Positions 35,677-44,343 of a stretch of DNA of 64,000 nucleotides are shown here, one piece after another. Position numbers and translations under genes: made by a program. Under the pieces are notes generated by a model. That model was not told where the DNA came from. It did not search any database and saw nothing but the letters and a program-made list of their open reading frames with translations. The DNA lies in contig URGL01000005.1 in the NCBI GenBank assembly GCA_900547405.1, positions 16,211 to 80,210 of the forward strand, in the 5' to 3' direction. Source of the stretch: an uncultured Eubacteriales bacterium. Lineage in GTDB: Bacteria > Bacillota > Clostridia > Oscillospirales > Oscillospiraceae. How positions within the stretch are numbered: the first letter of the stretch is position 1; every line of letters begins with the position of its first letter.

Positions 35677-36198
35677 ATGCCCAACGCTAAGGTTCTTGAG
35701 AGCAAGAAGGCCGTTGTTGCCAATCTGTCCGGCAAGATCAAGGAAGCTTCTTCCGTGGTTTTCGTGGACTACAAGGGTATCACGGTTGCTCAGGATACCG
35801 AGCTGCGTAAGCAGTTCCGTGAAGCTGGTGTTGAGTACTCCGTTGTCAAGAATACCCTGACCAATTTCGCTGCCAAGGATGCTGGCTACGATTTTGCCGA
35901 GGTTCTGAACGGTACTACCGCTATGGCTTCCACCACCGGCGACCCCATCGCCCCTGCTCGTATTGTCTGCGAGTTTGCCAAGAAGAACAAGAACACCCTG
36001 TCCATCAAGGGTGGCCTGGTAGAAGGTTCCGTCCTGTCTGCCGACCAGCTCAATGGCTTCGGTGAGCTGCCCAGCAAGAATGCTCTGGTTGCTTCCGTTC
36101 TGGGTACCTTCCTGGCACCTATCTCCAGCCTGGCTTTCGTCCTGGATCAGATCCGGGAGCAGAAGGAAGGCGGCGCTCCTGCTACCGCAGAAGCCTAA
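35677..36198 (+). CDS. rplJ: Ribosomal protein L10
   Basis: A 173-residue 50S stalk-base protein. VLESKKAVVANLSGKIK, VVFVDYKGITVAQDTELRK and KNTLTNFAAKDAG are typical, and the C-terminal helix that carries L7/L12 dimers is present. The ATG at 35677 is favoured by GGAGG nine bases before it; a GTG three codons earlier overlaps that site. Confidence 0.97.
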   Translation: MPNAKVLESKKAVVANLSGKIKEASSVVFVDYKGITVAQDTELRKQFREAGVEYSVVKNTLTNFAAKDAGYDFAEVLNGTTAMASTTGDPIAPARIVCEFAKKNKNTLSIKGGLVEGSVLSADQLNGFGELPSKNALVASVLGTFLAPISSLAFVLDQIREQKEGGAPATAEA

Positions 36199-36251
36199 GT
36201 TCGTAAGTTAAAAAACAAAACTACAATCTACTTTTTAGGAGGATTATTACC

Positions 36252-36626
36252 ATGGCTAGTGAAAAAGTCACTGCTCTCGTTGAGGAAGTTAAGAGTCTGA
36301 CCGTTCTGGAGCTGTCCGAGCTGGTCCACACCCTGGAGGATGTGTTTGGTGTTTCCGCCGCTGCCGCTGCTGTTGCCGCTCCCGCTGCCGGCGCTGCCGC
36401 TGAGGTTGAAGAGAAGACCGAGTTCGACGTTATCCTGAAGAGCGCCGGCGCTTCCAAGCTGGGTGTCATCAAGGTTGTCCGTGCCGCTACCGGCCTGGGC
36501 CTGAAGGACGCCAAGGATCTGGTGGACAACTGCCCCAAGACCCTGAAGGAAGCCATCTCCAAGGAAGATGCCGAGAAGCTGGTTGCCGAGCTGAAGGAAG
36601 CCGGCGCCGAGGCCGAGATCAAGTAA
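36252..36626 (+). CDS. rplL: Ribosomal protein L7/L12
   Basis: A 124-residue stalk protein: N-terminal dimerisation helices, an Ala-rich hinge (about 36-52) and the globular C-terminal domain (EFDVILKSAGASKLGVIKVV, then LGLKDAKDLVDNCPK) that contacts elongation factors. AGGAGG precedes the ATG. Codon use is notably biased, as expected for a highly expressed gene. Confidence 0.98.
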   Translation: MASEKVTALVEEVKSLTVLELSELVHTLEDVFGVSAAAAAVAAPAAGAAAEVEEKTEFDVILKSAGASKLGVIKVVRAATGLGLKDAKDLVDNCPKTLKEAISKEDAEKLVAELKEAGAEAEIK

Positions 36627-36647
36627 TTTATCTCGAAATGGCTATTC

Positions 36648-36677
36648 ACCTCCGCCGTTTTCGGCGGAGGTTTTTTG
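36648..36677 (+). terminator. Rho-independent terminator after rplL
   Basis: ACCTCCGCCG / CGGCGGAGGT with a TTTT-type loop and TTTTTT tail. Confidence 0.93.
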
Positions 36678-36739
36678 GTATTTCTTTTCTTTTCCCCGTC
36701 TATACTATTCGTATCCCTTTATGTTAGAAAGGTTACTCT

Positions 36740-37630
36740 ATGGACATTTCAAGCCTCACACAGGAGCTCAGCGCCCTTTGGGGTGCCGCGTCAGACATGA
36801 TCCCCGAGGACATTACAAAGCTCCTTACAGCCGCCGCCTCGGCCATTCCGAAGGATTTTGACATTGGCTCCTCCTTCAAGTTTATCCTGATCTTCGCCGC
36901 TGCCCTTTTGGGTGTGGGACTGCTGGCCAGGGTGCTTTTTGGCAACCGGTCGGATCTGAATCACGCCATGTCCTCCGCCGCCGGAATTCTGACGGTATAT
37001 GTGATCACCGTCATTGTCTACGCCTTCCAGCCCGCGGGATTGGAAAAGCTGCTGACCCCCCTGCCCTTTGTCACCTTTGTCAAGGAATATCTCTTTGTGC
37101 TCCCCTTCCACGGGACCTCCTTTGAGACCTTATGCGGCCAGATCCTAGCCTTGTTGATCCTGGCTTTTGTGGTCAACCTGATGGATTCCATCCTGCCGGA
37201 GGGCGAAAGCCCCATCACCTGGTTCCTGTCCCGTTTTTTAAGTGTTGTGCTGGCCATGGGGCTTCATCTGGCGGCCAACTGGGCCATCAACAAGTATCTG
37301 CCCACCCTGCTTGTATACCACGCCCCGGCGGTGCTGCTGGTGGTGCTGCTGTGCTGCATGCTGCTGGGTCTGTTCAAGCTGGTGCTGGGTATTTTTCTGA
37401 CGGTGGTGAACCCTGTCCTGGGCGCTCTGTATACCTTCTTCTTTTCCAGCCACATTGGCAAGCAGCTGACCAAGTCCGTGCTTTCCACCGCTATTCTCTG
37501 CGGAGTGTTCTATGCCATGGACCACTTCAGTTTTCTGATCGTCCACATCAGCCCATCGGCCCTGCCCGCCTATTTGCCTCTGCTTCCGGGATTTTTCATC
37601 ATCTGGTATCTGCTGGGACATGCCCTATAA
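36740..37630 (+). CDS. Conserved-looking polytopic membrane protein, function unknown
   Basis: A 296-residue protein with a 45-residue soluble start and about seven membrane helices. I do not recognise a family. AGAAAGG precedes the ATG and a TATACT element lies 35 nt upstream (36701-36706), so it seems to have its own promoter behind the rplL terminator. It is followed by a strong hairpin and repeat copy 3. Confidence 0.7.
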   Translation: MDISSLTQELSALWGAASDMIPEDITKLLTAAASAIPKDFDIGSSFKFILIFAAALLGVGLLARVLFGNRSDLNHAMSSAAGILTVYVITVIVYAFQPAGLEKLLTPLPFVTFVKEYLFVLPFHGTSFETLCGQILALLILAFVVNLMDSILPEGESPITWFLSRFLSVVLAMGLHLAANWAINKYLPTLLVYHAPAVLLVVLLCCMLLGLFKLVLGIFLTVVNPVLGALYTFFFSSHIGKQLTKSVLSTAILCGVFYAMDHFSFLIVHISPSALPAYLPLLPGFFIIWYLLGHAL

Positions 37631-37636
37631 TAGTAG

Positions 37637-37665
37637 GATCCCCGAAGGCGCTGCCTTCGGGGATC
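37637..37665 (+). terminator. Strong hairpin after the membrane protein gene
   Basis: Thirteen-base arms GATCCCCGAAGGC / GCCTTCGGGGATC; the tail ATTTG is only weakly T-rich. Confidence 0.65.
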
Positions 37666-37670
37666 ATTTG

Positions 37671-37796
37671 CCTTCCCCCTGGGGGAAAATGGCTCGGCTT
37701 CGCCGAGCCAGATGAGGGGCGGTACCAGATCGGACCGCAGGCCGCCCCACTCCCGTCAGGGCCTTAGGCCCTGACACCCTCTCCCAGGAGAGGGTT
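37671..37796 (+). repeat. Dispersed composite repeat, copy 3
   Basis: Plus orientation: CCTTCCCCCTGGGGGAAAAT, GGCTCGGC/GCCGAGCC, GATGAGGGGCGGTACC, GCCGCCCCACTCCCGTC, hairpin AGGGCCTTAGGCCCT, then CCCTCTCCCAGGAGAGGG with TTTT. One of the most complete copies; it lies between convergent genes and abuts the PFL stop codon. Confidence 0.88.
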
Positions 37797-39155
37797 TTAG
37801 TTTTTCAGGCTTTGCAGAGGTGCCGGAATTCTTCCACCCCGGGCGATAAAGGCTTCGCTGCTCTGCTTGTGCACAGGCATTATGGGAGCGGAGCCCAGCA
37901 GGCCCCCCATCTCCACCCGGTCTCCGAAGGATTTGCCCAAAGCGGGGATGATCCGGACGGCAGTGGTCTTGGTATTGACCATGCCAATGGCCGCTTCATC
38001 GGCGATGATGGCAGAAATGGTGGCAGCGCTGATATCGCCGGGGACAGCGATCATATCCAGGCCCACAGAGCAGACGCAGGTCATGGCTTCCAGCTTGTCC
38101 AGCTGCAGGGTACCCTCCTCGGCAGCAGCGATCATGCCCTCATCCTCAGATACGGGGATAAAGGCACCGGAAAGACCGCCCACATGGTTGGAGGCCATGA
38201 CACCGCCCTTCTTCACAGCATCATTCAGCAGGGCCAGGGCCGCGGTGGTGCCGTGGGTGCCACAGACCTCCAGGCCCATCTCCTCCAGGATCCGGGCCAC
38301 ACTGTCGCCAATGGCCGGGGTAGGTGCCAGGCTCAGGTCCACAATGCCAAAGGGCACTCCCAGCCGTTTCGAAGCCTCTACGCCCACCAGCTGACCCATA
38401 CGGGTAATTCGGAAGGCAGTTTTCTTCACCGTCTCAGCCACCACGTCAAAGGGCTGACCCTTGACACTCTGAAGCGCATGGTACACCACACCGGGGCCGG
38501 AAACGCCCACATTGATGACGCACTCCGGCTCGCCGACTCCGTGGAAGGCACCGGCCATAAAGGGGTTGTCCTCTACGGCGTTGGCAAAAACCACCAGCTT
38601 GGCACAGCCCAGGCAGTCCTTGTCTTTGGTCAGTTCGGCAGTCTTTTTCACGATACGGCCCATCTCGGCCACGGCATCCATGTTGATGCCCGCCTTGGTG
38701 GAGCCCACGTTGACGCTGGAGCAGACCATATCGGTGGAGGCCATTGCCTCCGGAATGGAGCGGATCAGCTTCCAGTCGCTTTCCGTGCAGCCCTTCTGGA
38801 CAAGGGCGGAAAAGCCGCCGATAAAGTTGACACCGCAGGTCTTGGCCGCCCGATCCAGGGTTTTGGCAATCTCCACATAGCTCTCCGTCTGGCAGGCAGC
38901 AGCCACCAGGGAAATGGGCGTAACAGAAATGCGCTTGTTGACAATAGGAATGCCGAACTCGGCCTCAATGTCCTGGCCGACTTTTACCAGGTCTTTGGCG
39001 CAGCGTGTGATCTTATTGTAGATTTTTTCGCAGCACTTATTCAGATCCGGGTCCGCGCAGTCCAAGAGGCTAATGCCCATGGTAATGGTCCGGATGTCCA
39101 GGTGCTGATTGTCGATCATGTCCAGAGTAGACAGAATATCCTTTTGATCTAGCAT
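37797..39155 (-). CDS. PFL family protein (UPF0210/DUF711)
   Basis: A 452-residue protein similar to the radical-enzyme-fold PFL/DUF711 group. Visible landmarks are the start ETIxMI-like ILSTLDMI...LDIRTITMGISL, NVGVSGPGVVYHAL, RMGQLVGVE and LAPTPAIGDSVA. No glycyl-radical motif is present and the biochemical role is unknown. It follows an ACT-domain gene by 10 nt, an association seen widely in Firmicutes. The ATG at 39155 has GAGGAG upstream; earlier in-frame codons lie in the ACT gene. Confidence 0.85.
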   Translation of the reverse strand: MLDQKDILSTLDMIDNQHLDIRTITMGISLLDCADPDLNKCCEKIYNKITRCAKDLVKVGQDIEAEFGIPIVNKRISVTPISLVAAACQTESYVEIAKTLDRAAKTCGVNFIGGFSALVQKGCTESDWKLIRSIPEAMASTDMVCSSVNVGSTKAGINMDAVAEMGRIVKKTAELTKDKDCLGCAKLVVFANAVEDNPFMAGAFHGVGEPECVINVGVSGPGVVYHALQSVKGQPFDVVAETVKKTAFRITRMGQLVGVEASKRLGVPFGIVDLSLAPTPAIGDSVARILEEMGLEVCGTHGTTAALALLNDAVKKGGVMASNHVGGLSGAFIPVSEDEGMIAAAEEGTLQLDKLEAMTCVCSVGLDMIAVPGDISAATISAIIADEAAIGMVNTKTTAVRIIPALGKSFGDRVEMGGLLGSAPIMPVHKQSSEAFIARGGRIPAPLQSLKN

Positions 39156-39165
39156 TGTCTCCTCC

Positions 39166-39435
39166 TCAAATCCGGTGCATGGACTGGAAAATATCCTCCC
39201 GCTGGACCCGGATAGACAGGCCCATGGATGCTCCCAGCTCATCCATTCTCTGGGCCAGCTCCGCCAGAGGCACGTTGCAGCCGGATACTTCCGTAGCCAT
39301 CATCATGGTGAAATAGCCCTGCATGACAGTCTGGCTGATATCCAGCACGTTCACATTGAATTCCGCCAGCTTGGCGCAGACGGCGGCAATAATGCCCACC
39401 CGGTCCTGACCTACAACGGTAACGATTGCTTTCAT
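39166..39435 (-). CDS. ACT domain protein (UPF0237)
   Basis: An 89-residue single ACT domain (MKAIVTVVGQDRVGIIAAVCAKL start, DISQTVMQGYFTMMM). Such stand-alone ACT proteins bind small ligands, often amino acids, and are linked with the PFL-family gene that follows. Regulatory partner role is inferred. Confidence 0.9.
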   Translation of the reverse strand: MKAIVTVVGQDRVGIIAAVCAKLAEFNVNVLDISQTVMQGYFTMMMATEVSGCNVPLAELAQRMDELGASMGLSIRVQREDIFQSMHRI

Positions 39436-39447
39436 GTTTCTCTCTCC

Positions 39448-39729
39448 TTATACTTCGTAATCGGCAGCCGCTCTGCCCTGGACCCAGGGAAAGAAGTGGC
39501 TCTTGGCCTCAATATGGGCGGGATGGTCGGCATAGACTGCCAGGGCTTCCCTGCTCTCCAGCTCGGAATAGAGCACAAAGTCAGGACCGCTGAAGCACCG
39601 CCGGACCTCCATTTTGATAAGGCCCGGGATCTTGTCCACCAGCGGCATCAGGGCCTTTTCCGCGGCGGTGATCACCGCATCCTTATTGGCATCCTCCTTC
39701 AGGGTGAAGAAAATGATGTGCTTGACCAT
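39448..39729 (-). CDS. Dabb (stress-responsive A/B barrel) domain protein
   Basis: A 93-residue ferredoxin-like dimeric barrel: MVKHIIFFTLKEDA start and YADHPAHIEAKSHF near the end are typical of Dabb proteins. No enzymatic role is assigned to most of them. It lies 12 nt upstream of the ACT gene in the same run. Confidence 0.85.
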   Translation of the reverse strand: MVKHIIFFTLKEDANKDAVITAAEKALMPLVDKIPGLIKMEVRRCFSGPDFVLYSELESREALAVYADHPAHIEAKSHFFPWVQGRAAADYEV

Positions 39730-39796
39730 AGAATCTCCTCCTAGTATTCAAAATACCGGGGCAGACAGACTACCCCGGTATTTTTATGGATCTGAA

Positions 39797-41734
39797 TTAC
39801 TCGGCGTCCTCGCCGTCCTCCAGCAGAGCGCGGATGGACAGGGAAATACGCTTGTTCTCAGCATCGACATCGGTGATCTTGACCTTCACATCCTGACCCT
39901 CGGACAGAACATCCTCGGGCTTGCCGATGCGGCGGTCAGCGATCTGGGAGATGTGGATCAGGCCGTCCACGCCGGGCAGGATCTCGGCGAAGGCACCAAA
40001 GGTCATCAGCTTGACGATCTTGGCATCCACAACATCACCCACATTGTAGTTGGTCATGAACTGGTTCCAGGGATTCATGGCATCGGTCTTGTAGCCCAGA
40101 GAAATCTTGTGCTTCTCGGGGTCGAAGGAGATGACATAAACATCGATCTCGTCGCCAACCTTCACAACGTCAGCAGGGGTCTTGATCCGGTTCCAGCTCA
40201 GCTCGGAAACATGGACCATGCCGTCTACGCCGCCGATATCCACAAAGGCACCGTAGGAGGTCAGGGACTTGACCACACCGTGGTACTTCTTGCCGACCTC
40301 GATCTCGCTCCAGATCTTCTCCTGGGCAGCCTTGCGGGCCTCAGCGTTCACGGCACGGATGGAGCCGATGGCGCGGCGGCGGGCACGGTTGACCTCGGTG
40401 ATCTTCAGCTGCACGGGCTTGCCCACCATGCCAGCCATATCGCCGCCCTTGGCAACGCCGGACTGGGAGGCGGGGATGAACACCCGAACACCCTTTACAT
40501 TGGCGACCAGGCCGCCCTTGTTCTCTTCGGTGATGACGGCATCGATGGTGGTCTTGTTCTCCACGTAGTCAGCCATCTCGTCCCAAACCTTCAGGCCGTC
40601 CAGCTTCTTCTTGGACAGCTGCACAGTGCCCTCCTGGTCGTTCACACGAACCACGAAGACCTCGATCTCATCGCCAACCTTCAGAATATCCTCGGGCTTA
40701 ACGGAAGGATCGTTGCTGACTTCATCATAAGGAATGTAACCGGCGTGCTTGGTGCCCAGGTCTACCTGAATCTCGGTATTGCCGATCCCGGTAACGGTGC
40801 CGATAACCTTATCTCCTGTATTTAAAGTCTTGATGGACTGCTCGAGAAGCTCAGCAAAGTTCTCCTCCTGCACAGCCTCAGCATTGGTAATTTCGCTCAT
40901 AGTCTTGTTGACCTCCTTTATAATCCACGCCGGTGTGGACGCACCGGCCGTGATTCCAACATCAGTGATACCGGCGAAAAACGCGGGCTCCAGTTCGCTG
41001 GCATCGTCAACAAGAGCTACACGGTCGCAGTATTCTCGGCAGATCATGGCCAGCCGTCCGGTGTTGGAGCTTTTGGCATCCCCCACCACGACCATTGCCT
41101 GACATTCACGGCTCAAACTTGCCGCCTCGGTCTGCCTATCCTCAGTCGCTTTACATATTGTATCAAATATTTTCAAGTTAGTAAACTGTTTTTTTGCAAA
41201 ATTTCTGCATAATTTCCACAAACTTTCGGTGGATGTTGTCTGCGAAACCATGCAAATTGGCGTATCCGCACCAATTTCTTCCTCCTGGACCCATTTTTTT
41301 AGTACATCTGCACTATCAAAGATCCGGCAGTCCCCGCACCAGCCGGCAATGCCCTCCACCTCCGGGTGGGTGGGAGTGCCGATGATGACGGGAAGTCTCC
41401 CCTCTGCTTCCGCCTGGCTCACCAGGCCGTGGATGCGTTTGACAAAGGGACAGGTGGCATCGATGATCTCCGCCCCGGTGCTTTCCAGCCGCTTATACAC
41501 CTCCCGGCTGACACCGTGGGAGCGGATCACCACCGTGTCCCCGGGCCCGGCCTCCTCAGGCGAATTGATGACCCGAACACCGGCGGCGGCAAACTGCTCC
41601 ACTACATGGCGGTTGTGGATGATGGGCCCCAGGGTCAGTGTCCGCTTTCCCGCCGCCGCGGCCTGCTGCACCAGCTCCACCGCCCGGCTGACACCGAAGC
41701 AGAAGCCGGCGCTTTTGGCAACCCGTACGCTCAT
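39797..41734 (-). CDS. ispH: IspH-ribosomal protein S1 fusion
   Basis: A 645-residue bifunctional protein. Residues 1-280 are IspH, which reduces HMBPP to IPP and DMAPP in the MEP pathway: [4Fe-4S] cysteines C12, C95 and C194, with H40, H73, H123 and the proton-relay E125. Residues about 300-640 hold four S1 RNA-binding domains (for example GAFVDIGGVDGMVHVSELSW and GAFAEILPGVDGLIHISQI). This fusion is known in several Clostridia. It overlaps cmk by 4 nt, the order cmk-ispH-rpsA being the common ancestral layout. Confidence 0.96.
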   Translation of the reverse strand: MSVRVAKSAGFCFGVSRAVELVQQAAAAGKRTLTLGPIIHNRHVVEQFAAAGVRVINSPEEAGPGDTVVIRSHGVSREVYKRLESTGAEIIDATCPFVKRIHGLVSQAEAEGRLPVIIGTPTHPEVEGIAGWCGDCRIFDSADVLKKWVQEEEIGADTPICMVSQTTSTESLWKLCRNFAKKQFTNLKIFDTICKATEDRQTEAASLSRECQAMVVVGDAKSSNTGRLAMICREYCDRVALVDDASELEPAFFAGITDVGITAGASTPAWIIKEVNKTMSEITNAEAVQEENFAELLEQSIKTLNTGDKVIGTVTGIGNTEIQVDLGTKHAGYIPYDEVSNDPSVKPEDILKVGDEIEVFVVRVNDQEGTVQLSKKKLDGLKVWDEMADYVENKTTIDAVITEENKGGLVANVKGVRVFIPASQSGVAKGGDMAGMVGKPVQLKITEVNRARRRAIGSIRAVNAEARKAAQEKIWSEIEVGKKYHGVVKSLTSYGAFVDIGGVDGMVHVSELSWNRIKTPADVVKVGDEIDVYVISFDPEKHKISLGYKTDAMNPWNQFMTNYNVGDVVDAKIVKLMTFGAFAEILPGVDGLIHISQIADRRIGKPEDVLSEGQDVKVKITDVDAENKRISLSIRALLEDGEDAE

Positions 41735-42411
41735 AGGCCCACTTTCTCCCCGATGATCTTCTTCATGGCGGCAATGACCTGGTCAATGGTCATGTCGGAG
41801 GTATCCAGCTTCACGGAATCCCGGGTCATTTTCAGGGGGGCAATGTCCCGATGGGTGTCCTGGTAATCCCGCTGCCGGATGTCCTTCAGGATCTGATCGT
41901 AGTCCACCTTCTGGCCCTTCTCCTGGAGCTCCTTACAGCGCCGGTGGGCCCGCACCTCGGCGGAGGCTGTCAGGAAGATCTTCACGGTGGCCTTGGGCAG
42001 CACCACAGAGCCGATGTCCCGGCCATCCATGACCACGTCATACTGCCGGGCTGCCTCCCGCTGCATATCAAGAAGCGCTTCCCGAACCACCGGCTGGGCA
42101 GCAATGAGGCTGGCCTTCTGAGAGATTTCCGGGGTGCGGATATCGGCGGTGACATCCATACCGTTCATGATCATGTGCTGGGCGCCCTCATCGTCATATT
42201 CGATGTTCACCGTCAGTTCGTCAATGTACCGGTTCACCCCATCGGTGTCCTTGGGACTTACGCCCCACAGGTCCATAAAGTAGGCGACGGTGCGGTAAAT
42301 AGCCCCGGTATCCACATACCGGTAGCCCATCTCCTGGGCCAGCCGCCGGGCAATGGTGCTCTTTCCCGCCCCGGCAGGGCCGTCGATGGCAATGGAAATT
42401 TTCTTCTCCAT
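41731..42411 (-). CDS. cmk: Cytidylate kinase
   Basis: A 226-residue P-loop kinase (IAIDGPAGAGKSTIARRLA; Walker A at 10-18) that phosphorylates CMP and dCMP. VDTGAIYRTVA and VMDGRDIGSVVLP are the acceptor-site stretches, and RCKELQEKG lies in the lid. Normal length. It lies between the sigma-like gene (13 nt upstream) and ispH-rpsA (4-nt overlap). Confidence 0.95.
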   Translation of the reverse strand: MEKKISIAIDGPAGAGKSTIARRLAQEMGYRYVDTGAIYRTVAYFMDLWGVSPKDTDGVNRYIDELTVNIEYDDEGAQHMIMNGMDVTADIRTPEISQKASLIAAQPVVREALLDMQREAARQYDVVMDGRDIGSVVLPKATVKIFLTASAEVRAHRRCKELQEKGQKVDYDQILKDIRQRDYQDTHRDIAPLKMTRDSVKLDTSDMTIDQVIAAMKKIIGEKVGL

Positions 42412-42424
42412 AAGTCTCTTCTCC

Positions 42425-43465
42425 TTATTCTTTTTCGGTGCGCAGTCTGGCCAAAGCCGCGGCCTCCCGGGCCACGACCTCCTGAGGGGTCAGCCCCATC
42501 CGCTTTCCTGTATCCTCAGGGCTCAGAGGCAATTCCTTATCGAGACCGAAGCGCAGGCTCAGAAGTCTGGCATCCTCCTCTGGCAGTACGCTGAGGAGCT
42601 CTGTGATCCGCTGGCGCATCTGGAAATAGGCGGTATCCTCCACAGCCTGGTTCTCTTCCTCCGGCTCTGCCTCCTCCTTGGGAGCGGCGGCCTGGGCCAG
42701 GATTCGGGCATCATCCAGATTCCGCTTGACGGTGGCGGCATCCTCCGGTGTCATATGGAGCTCCTGGGCGATCTCCTCCAGAGTGGGGTTTCTGCCCAGC
42801 TCCGCCAGAAGCCGCTGGTCCACCGCCCGATAGTCTTCCAATGCCTGACGCATTTTGCGTCCCACGCCGCTTTCCCGGGCCTGCAATGTCACCGCCCGGG
42901 CCATGGCCTGGCGAATGGCATCGTCCCGGAGGCTGGGATAATCGCCGCCGGAGAAGCCGGAAACCACCTTCCACAGCCCCATGCTGCCCTCCTGGATCAG
43001 GTCCATCAGCAGCACACCGTAGCCTGTAAACTCCTTGGCGATTTCCGCCACCCGGCGAAGACCGGCACCCGTCAAAATCTCCTGGGCCTTTTCGTCTCCA
43101 TCAGCCGCCTGGCGCAGCAGCTCTTCCGTCTCCTCAGCAGGAGGCAGGGACGCAATTTCCTCCAGGTACAGCCGCAGGGGGTCATTGGGGCCCAGATCCT
43201 GCAGAGCCATATTTTCCTTGGCCATCTGCTCCTCCTGCCGGAGCCGCAGGGCCGCCTGGCCCACGAACTGCCGGGAGGGCAGGGTGGTGACATCCAGCTT
43301 CAGCCCCCGGTCCTCCAGGGCTGCAAACGCGTCCTCTACCCCTTCTTCGGTTTCCTCCTCCAAAAAGGTGAGCAGTTGGGCCGCGCTCAGGCTGTCTCCG
43401 TATCTTTTGCGGTCCATCCAGGCTTCCCAAGGGGAATCCCCAAAAGAAATATCCATATCGATCAT
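42425..43465 (-). CDS. Divergent sigma-70-like protein encoded after rpoD
   Basis: A 346-residue protein. After an N-terminal segment (1-90) of its own, it has a region 1.2-like NDPLRLYLEEIASLP (94-108) and a region 2-like GYGVLLMDLIQEGSMGLWKVV (148-168). The DNA-melting and -10-reading helices seen in RpoD (ATKWIRQGVTR) are replaced by DDAIRQAMARAVTLQ, and region 4.2 reads LTPQEVVAREAAALARLR in place of the usual RVRQIE helix. It therefore keeps the core-polymerase-binding parts but not the promoter-reading residues. Its start overlaps the rpoD stop by 4 nt. Confidence 0.8.
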   Translation of the reverse strand: MIDMDISFGDSPWEAWMDRKRYGDSLSAAQLLTFLEEETEEGVEDAFAALEDRGLKLDVTTLPSRQFVGQAALRLRQEEQMAKENMALQDLGPNDPLRLYLEEIASLPPAEETEELLRQAADGDEKAQEILTGAGLRRVAEIAKEFTGYGVLLMDLIQEGSMGLWKVVSGFSGGDYPSLRDDAIRQAMARAVTLQARESGVGRKMRQALEDYRAVDQRLLAELGRNPTLEEIAQELHMTPEDAATVKRNLDDARILAQAAAPKEEAEPEEENQAVEDTAYFQMRQRITELLSVLPEEDARLLSLRFGLDKELPLSPEDTGKRMGLTPQEVVAREAAALARLRTEKE

Positions 43466-44343
43466 TCCAGAAAATCCTCCAATCCCATACTGGTACCCAT
43501 AGCCTGGAGCTTGTCCATGGCCTGCTTCTCCACCTGCCGGACCCGCTCCTTGGAAATGCCCAGCTTTTCGCCAATGGCCTCCAGAGAATAGCAGGTGCCG
43601 TCTTCCATGCCGAAGTGGAGTCGGAGGATCGTCTGCTGCCGGGGCGTCAGACTGCCGAGCAGCTTATCCAGCATTTCTTCCAGCTCCTTGCGGACCAGCT
43701 CCTCCTGGGGCTGGGGTGCCTCCAGGTCTTCCAGCAGGGTCCCCAGCGTTCCCTTCTCCCCGTCGCCGGTGGGCACATCCAGAGAGCAGATATCCGGAGA
43801 GAGCTGCAGCAGCTCTTCCACCTTTTCCGCCGGCAGATCCACCCGCCGGGCGATCTCCTGAGCCGTGGGCTCCAGGCCGTTTTGCTGACGCAGGTAGGCC
43901 CGGGCGGCCTGGATCTTGCGCATCCGTTCTGCCGTATGCACCGGCACCCGGATGGTGCCGCCGTGGTTGAGAAGGCACCGGGTCACGCCCTGGCGGATCC
44001 ATTTCGTGGCGTATGTAGAAAACCGGAGATCCCGGGTATAGTCGAACTTTCTGGCAGCTGCCAGCAGGCCAATGCTCCCCTCCTGGATGAGATCCAGCAG
44101 GGGCACCCCCCGGCCCGTATATTCCTTGGCTACGGAGACCACCAGCCGCAGATTGCAGTTGACCATCTTTCGGATGGCCTCCTCGTCTCCTTGGGCGCAG
44201 CGCTGGGCCAGCTCCCGCTCCTCCTCCGGCGTCAGCCGGGGGTAGCTGCGGATCTCCCGGAGATACTGGCGGATGTCATCCTCATCGGTGGGGACGGGGA
44301 TGGGGGTTTCCTGATCTGGTTCCTGATCAAATCGCTCTGTCAT
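43462..44343 (-). CDS. rpoD: RNA polymerase sigma factor, RpoD type (short)
   Basis: A 293-residue sigma-70 with regions 1.2 (DDIRQYLREIRSYPRLTPEEE), 2 (LLDLIQEGSIGLLAAARKF, RFSTYATKWIRQGVTR), 3 and 4 (LSLEAIGEKLGISKERVRQVEKQA-type). Region 1.1 is missing, and the non-conserved insert is absent, so it is shorter than most primary sigmas. Its place directly after dnaG (4-nt overlap) is the classical macromolecular-synthesis position, which supports the primary sigma role; another RpoD elsewhere cannot be excluded. Confidence 0.88.
   Translation of the reverse strand: MTERFDQEPDQETPIPVPTDEDDIRQYLREIRSYPRLTPEEERELAQRCAQGDEEAIRKMVNCNLRLVVSVAKEYTGRGVPLLDLIQEGSIGLLAAARKFDYTRDLRFSTYATKWIRQGVTRCLLNHGGTIRVPVHTAERMRKIQAARAYLRQQNGLEPTAQEIARRVDLPAEKVEELLQLSPDICSLDVPTGDGEKGTLGTLLEDLEAPQPQEELVRKELEEMLDKLLGSLTPRQQTILRLHFGMEDGTCYSLEAIGEKLGISKERVRQVEKQAMDKLQAMGTSMGLEDFLE

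Noticed and set aside
43462..43465. Frameshifted single sigma gene made of rpoD and the following frame
   Set aside because: Each protein has its own regions 1.2, 2 and 4, so they are duplicates in tandem, joined by an ATGA overlap.
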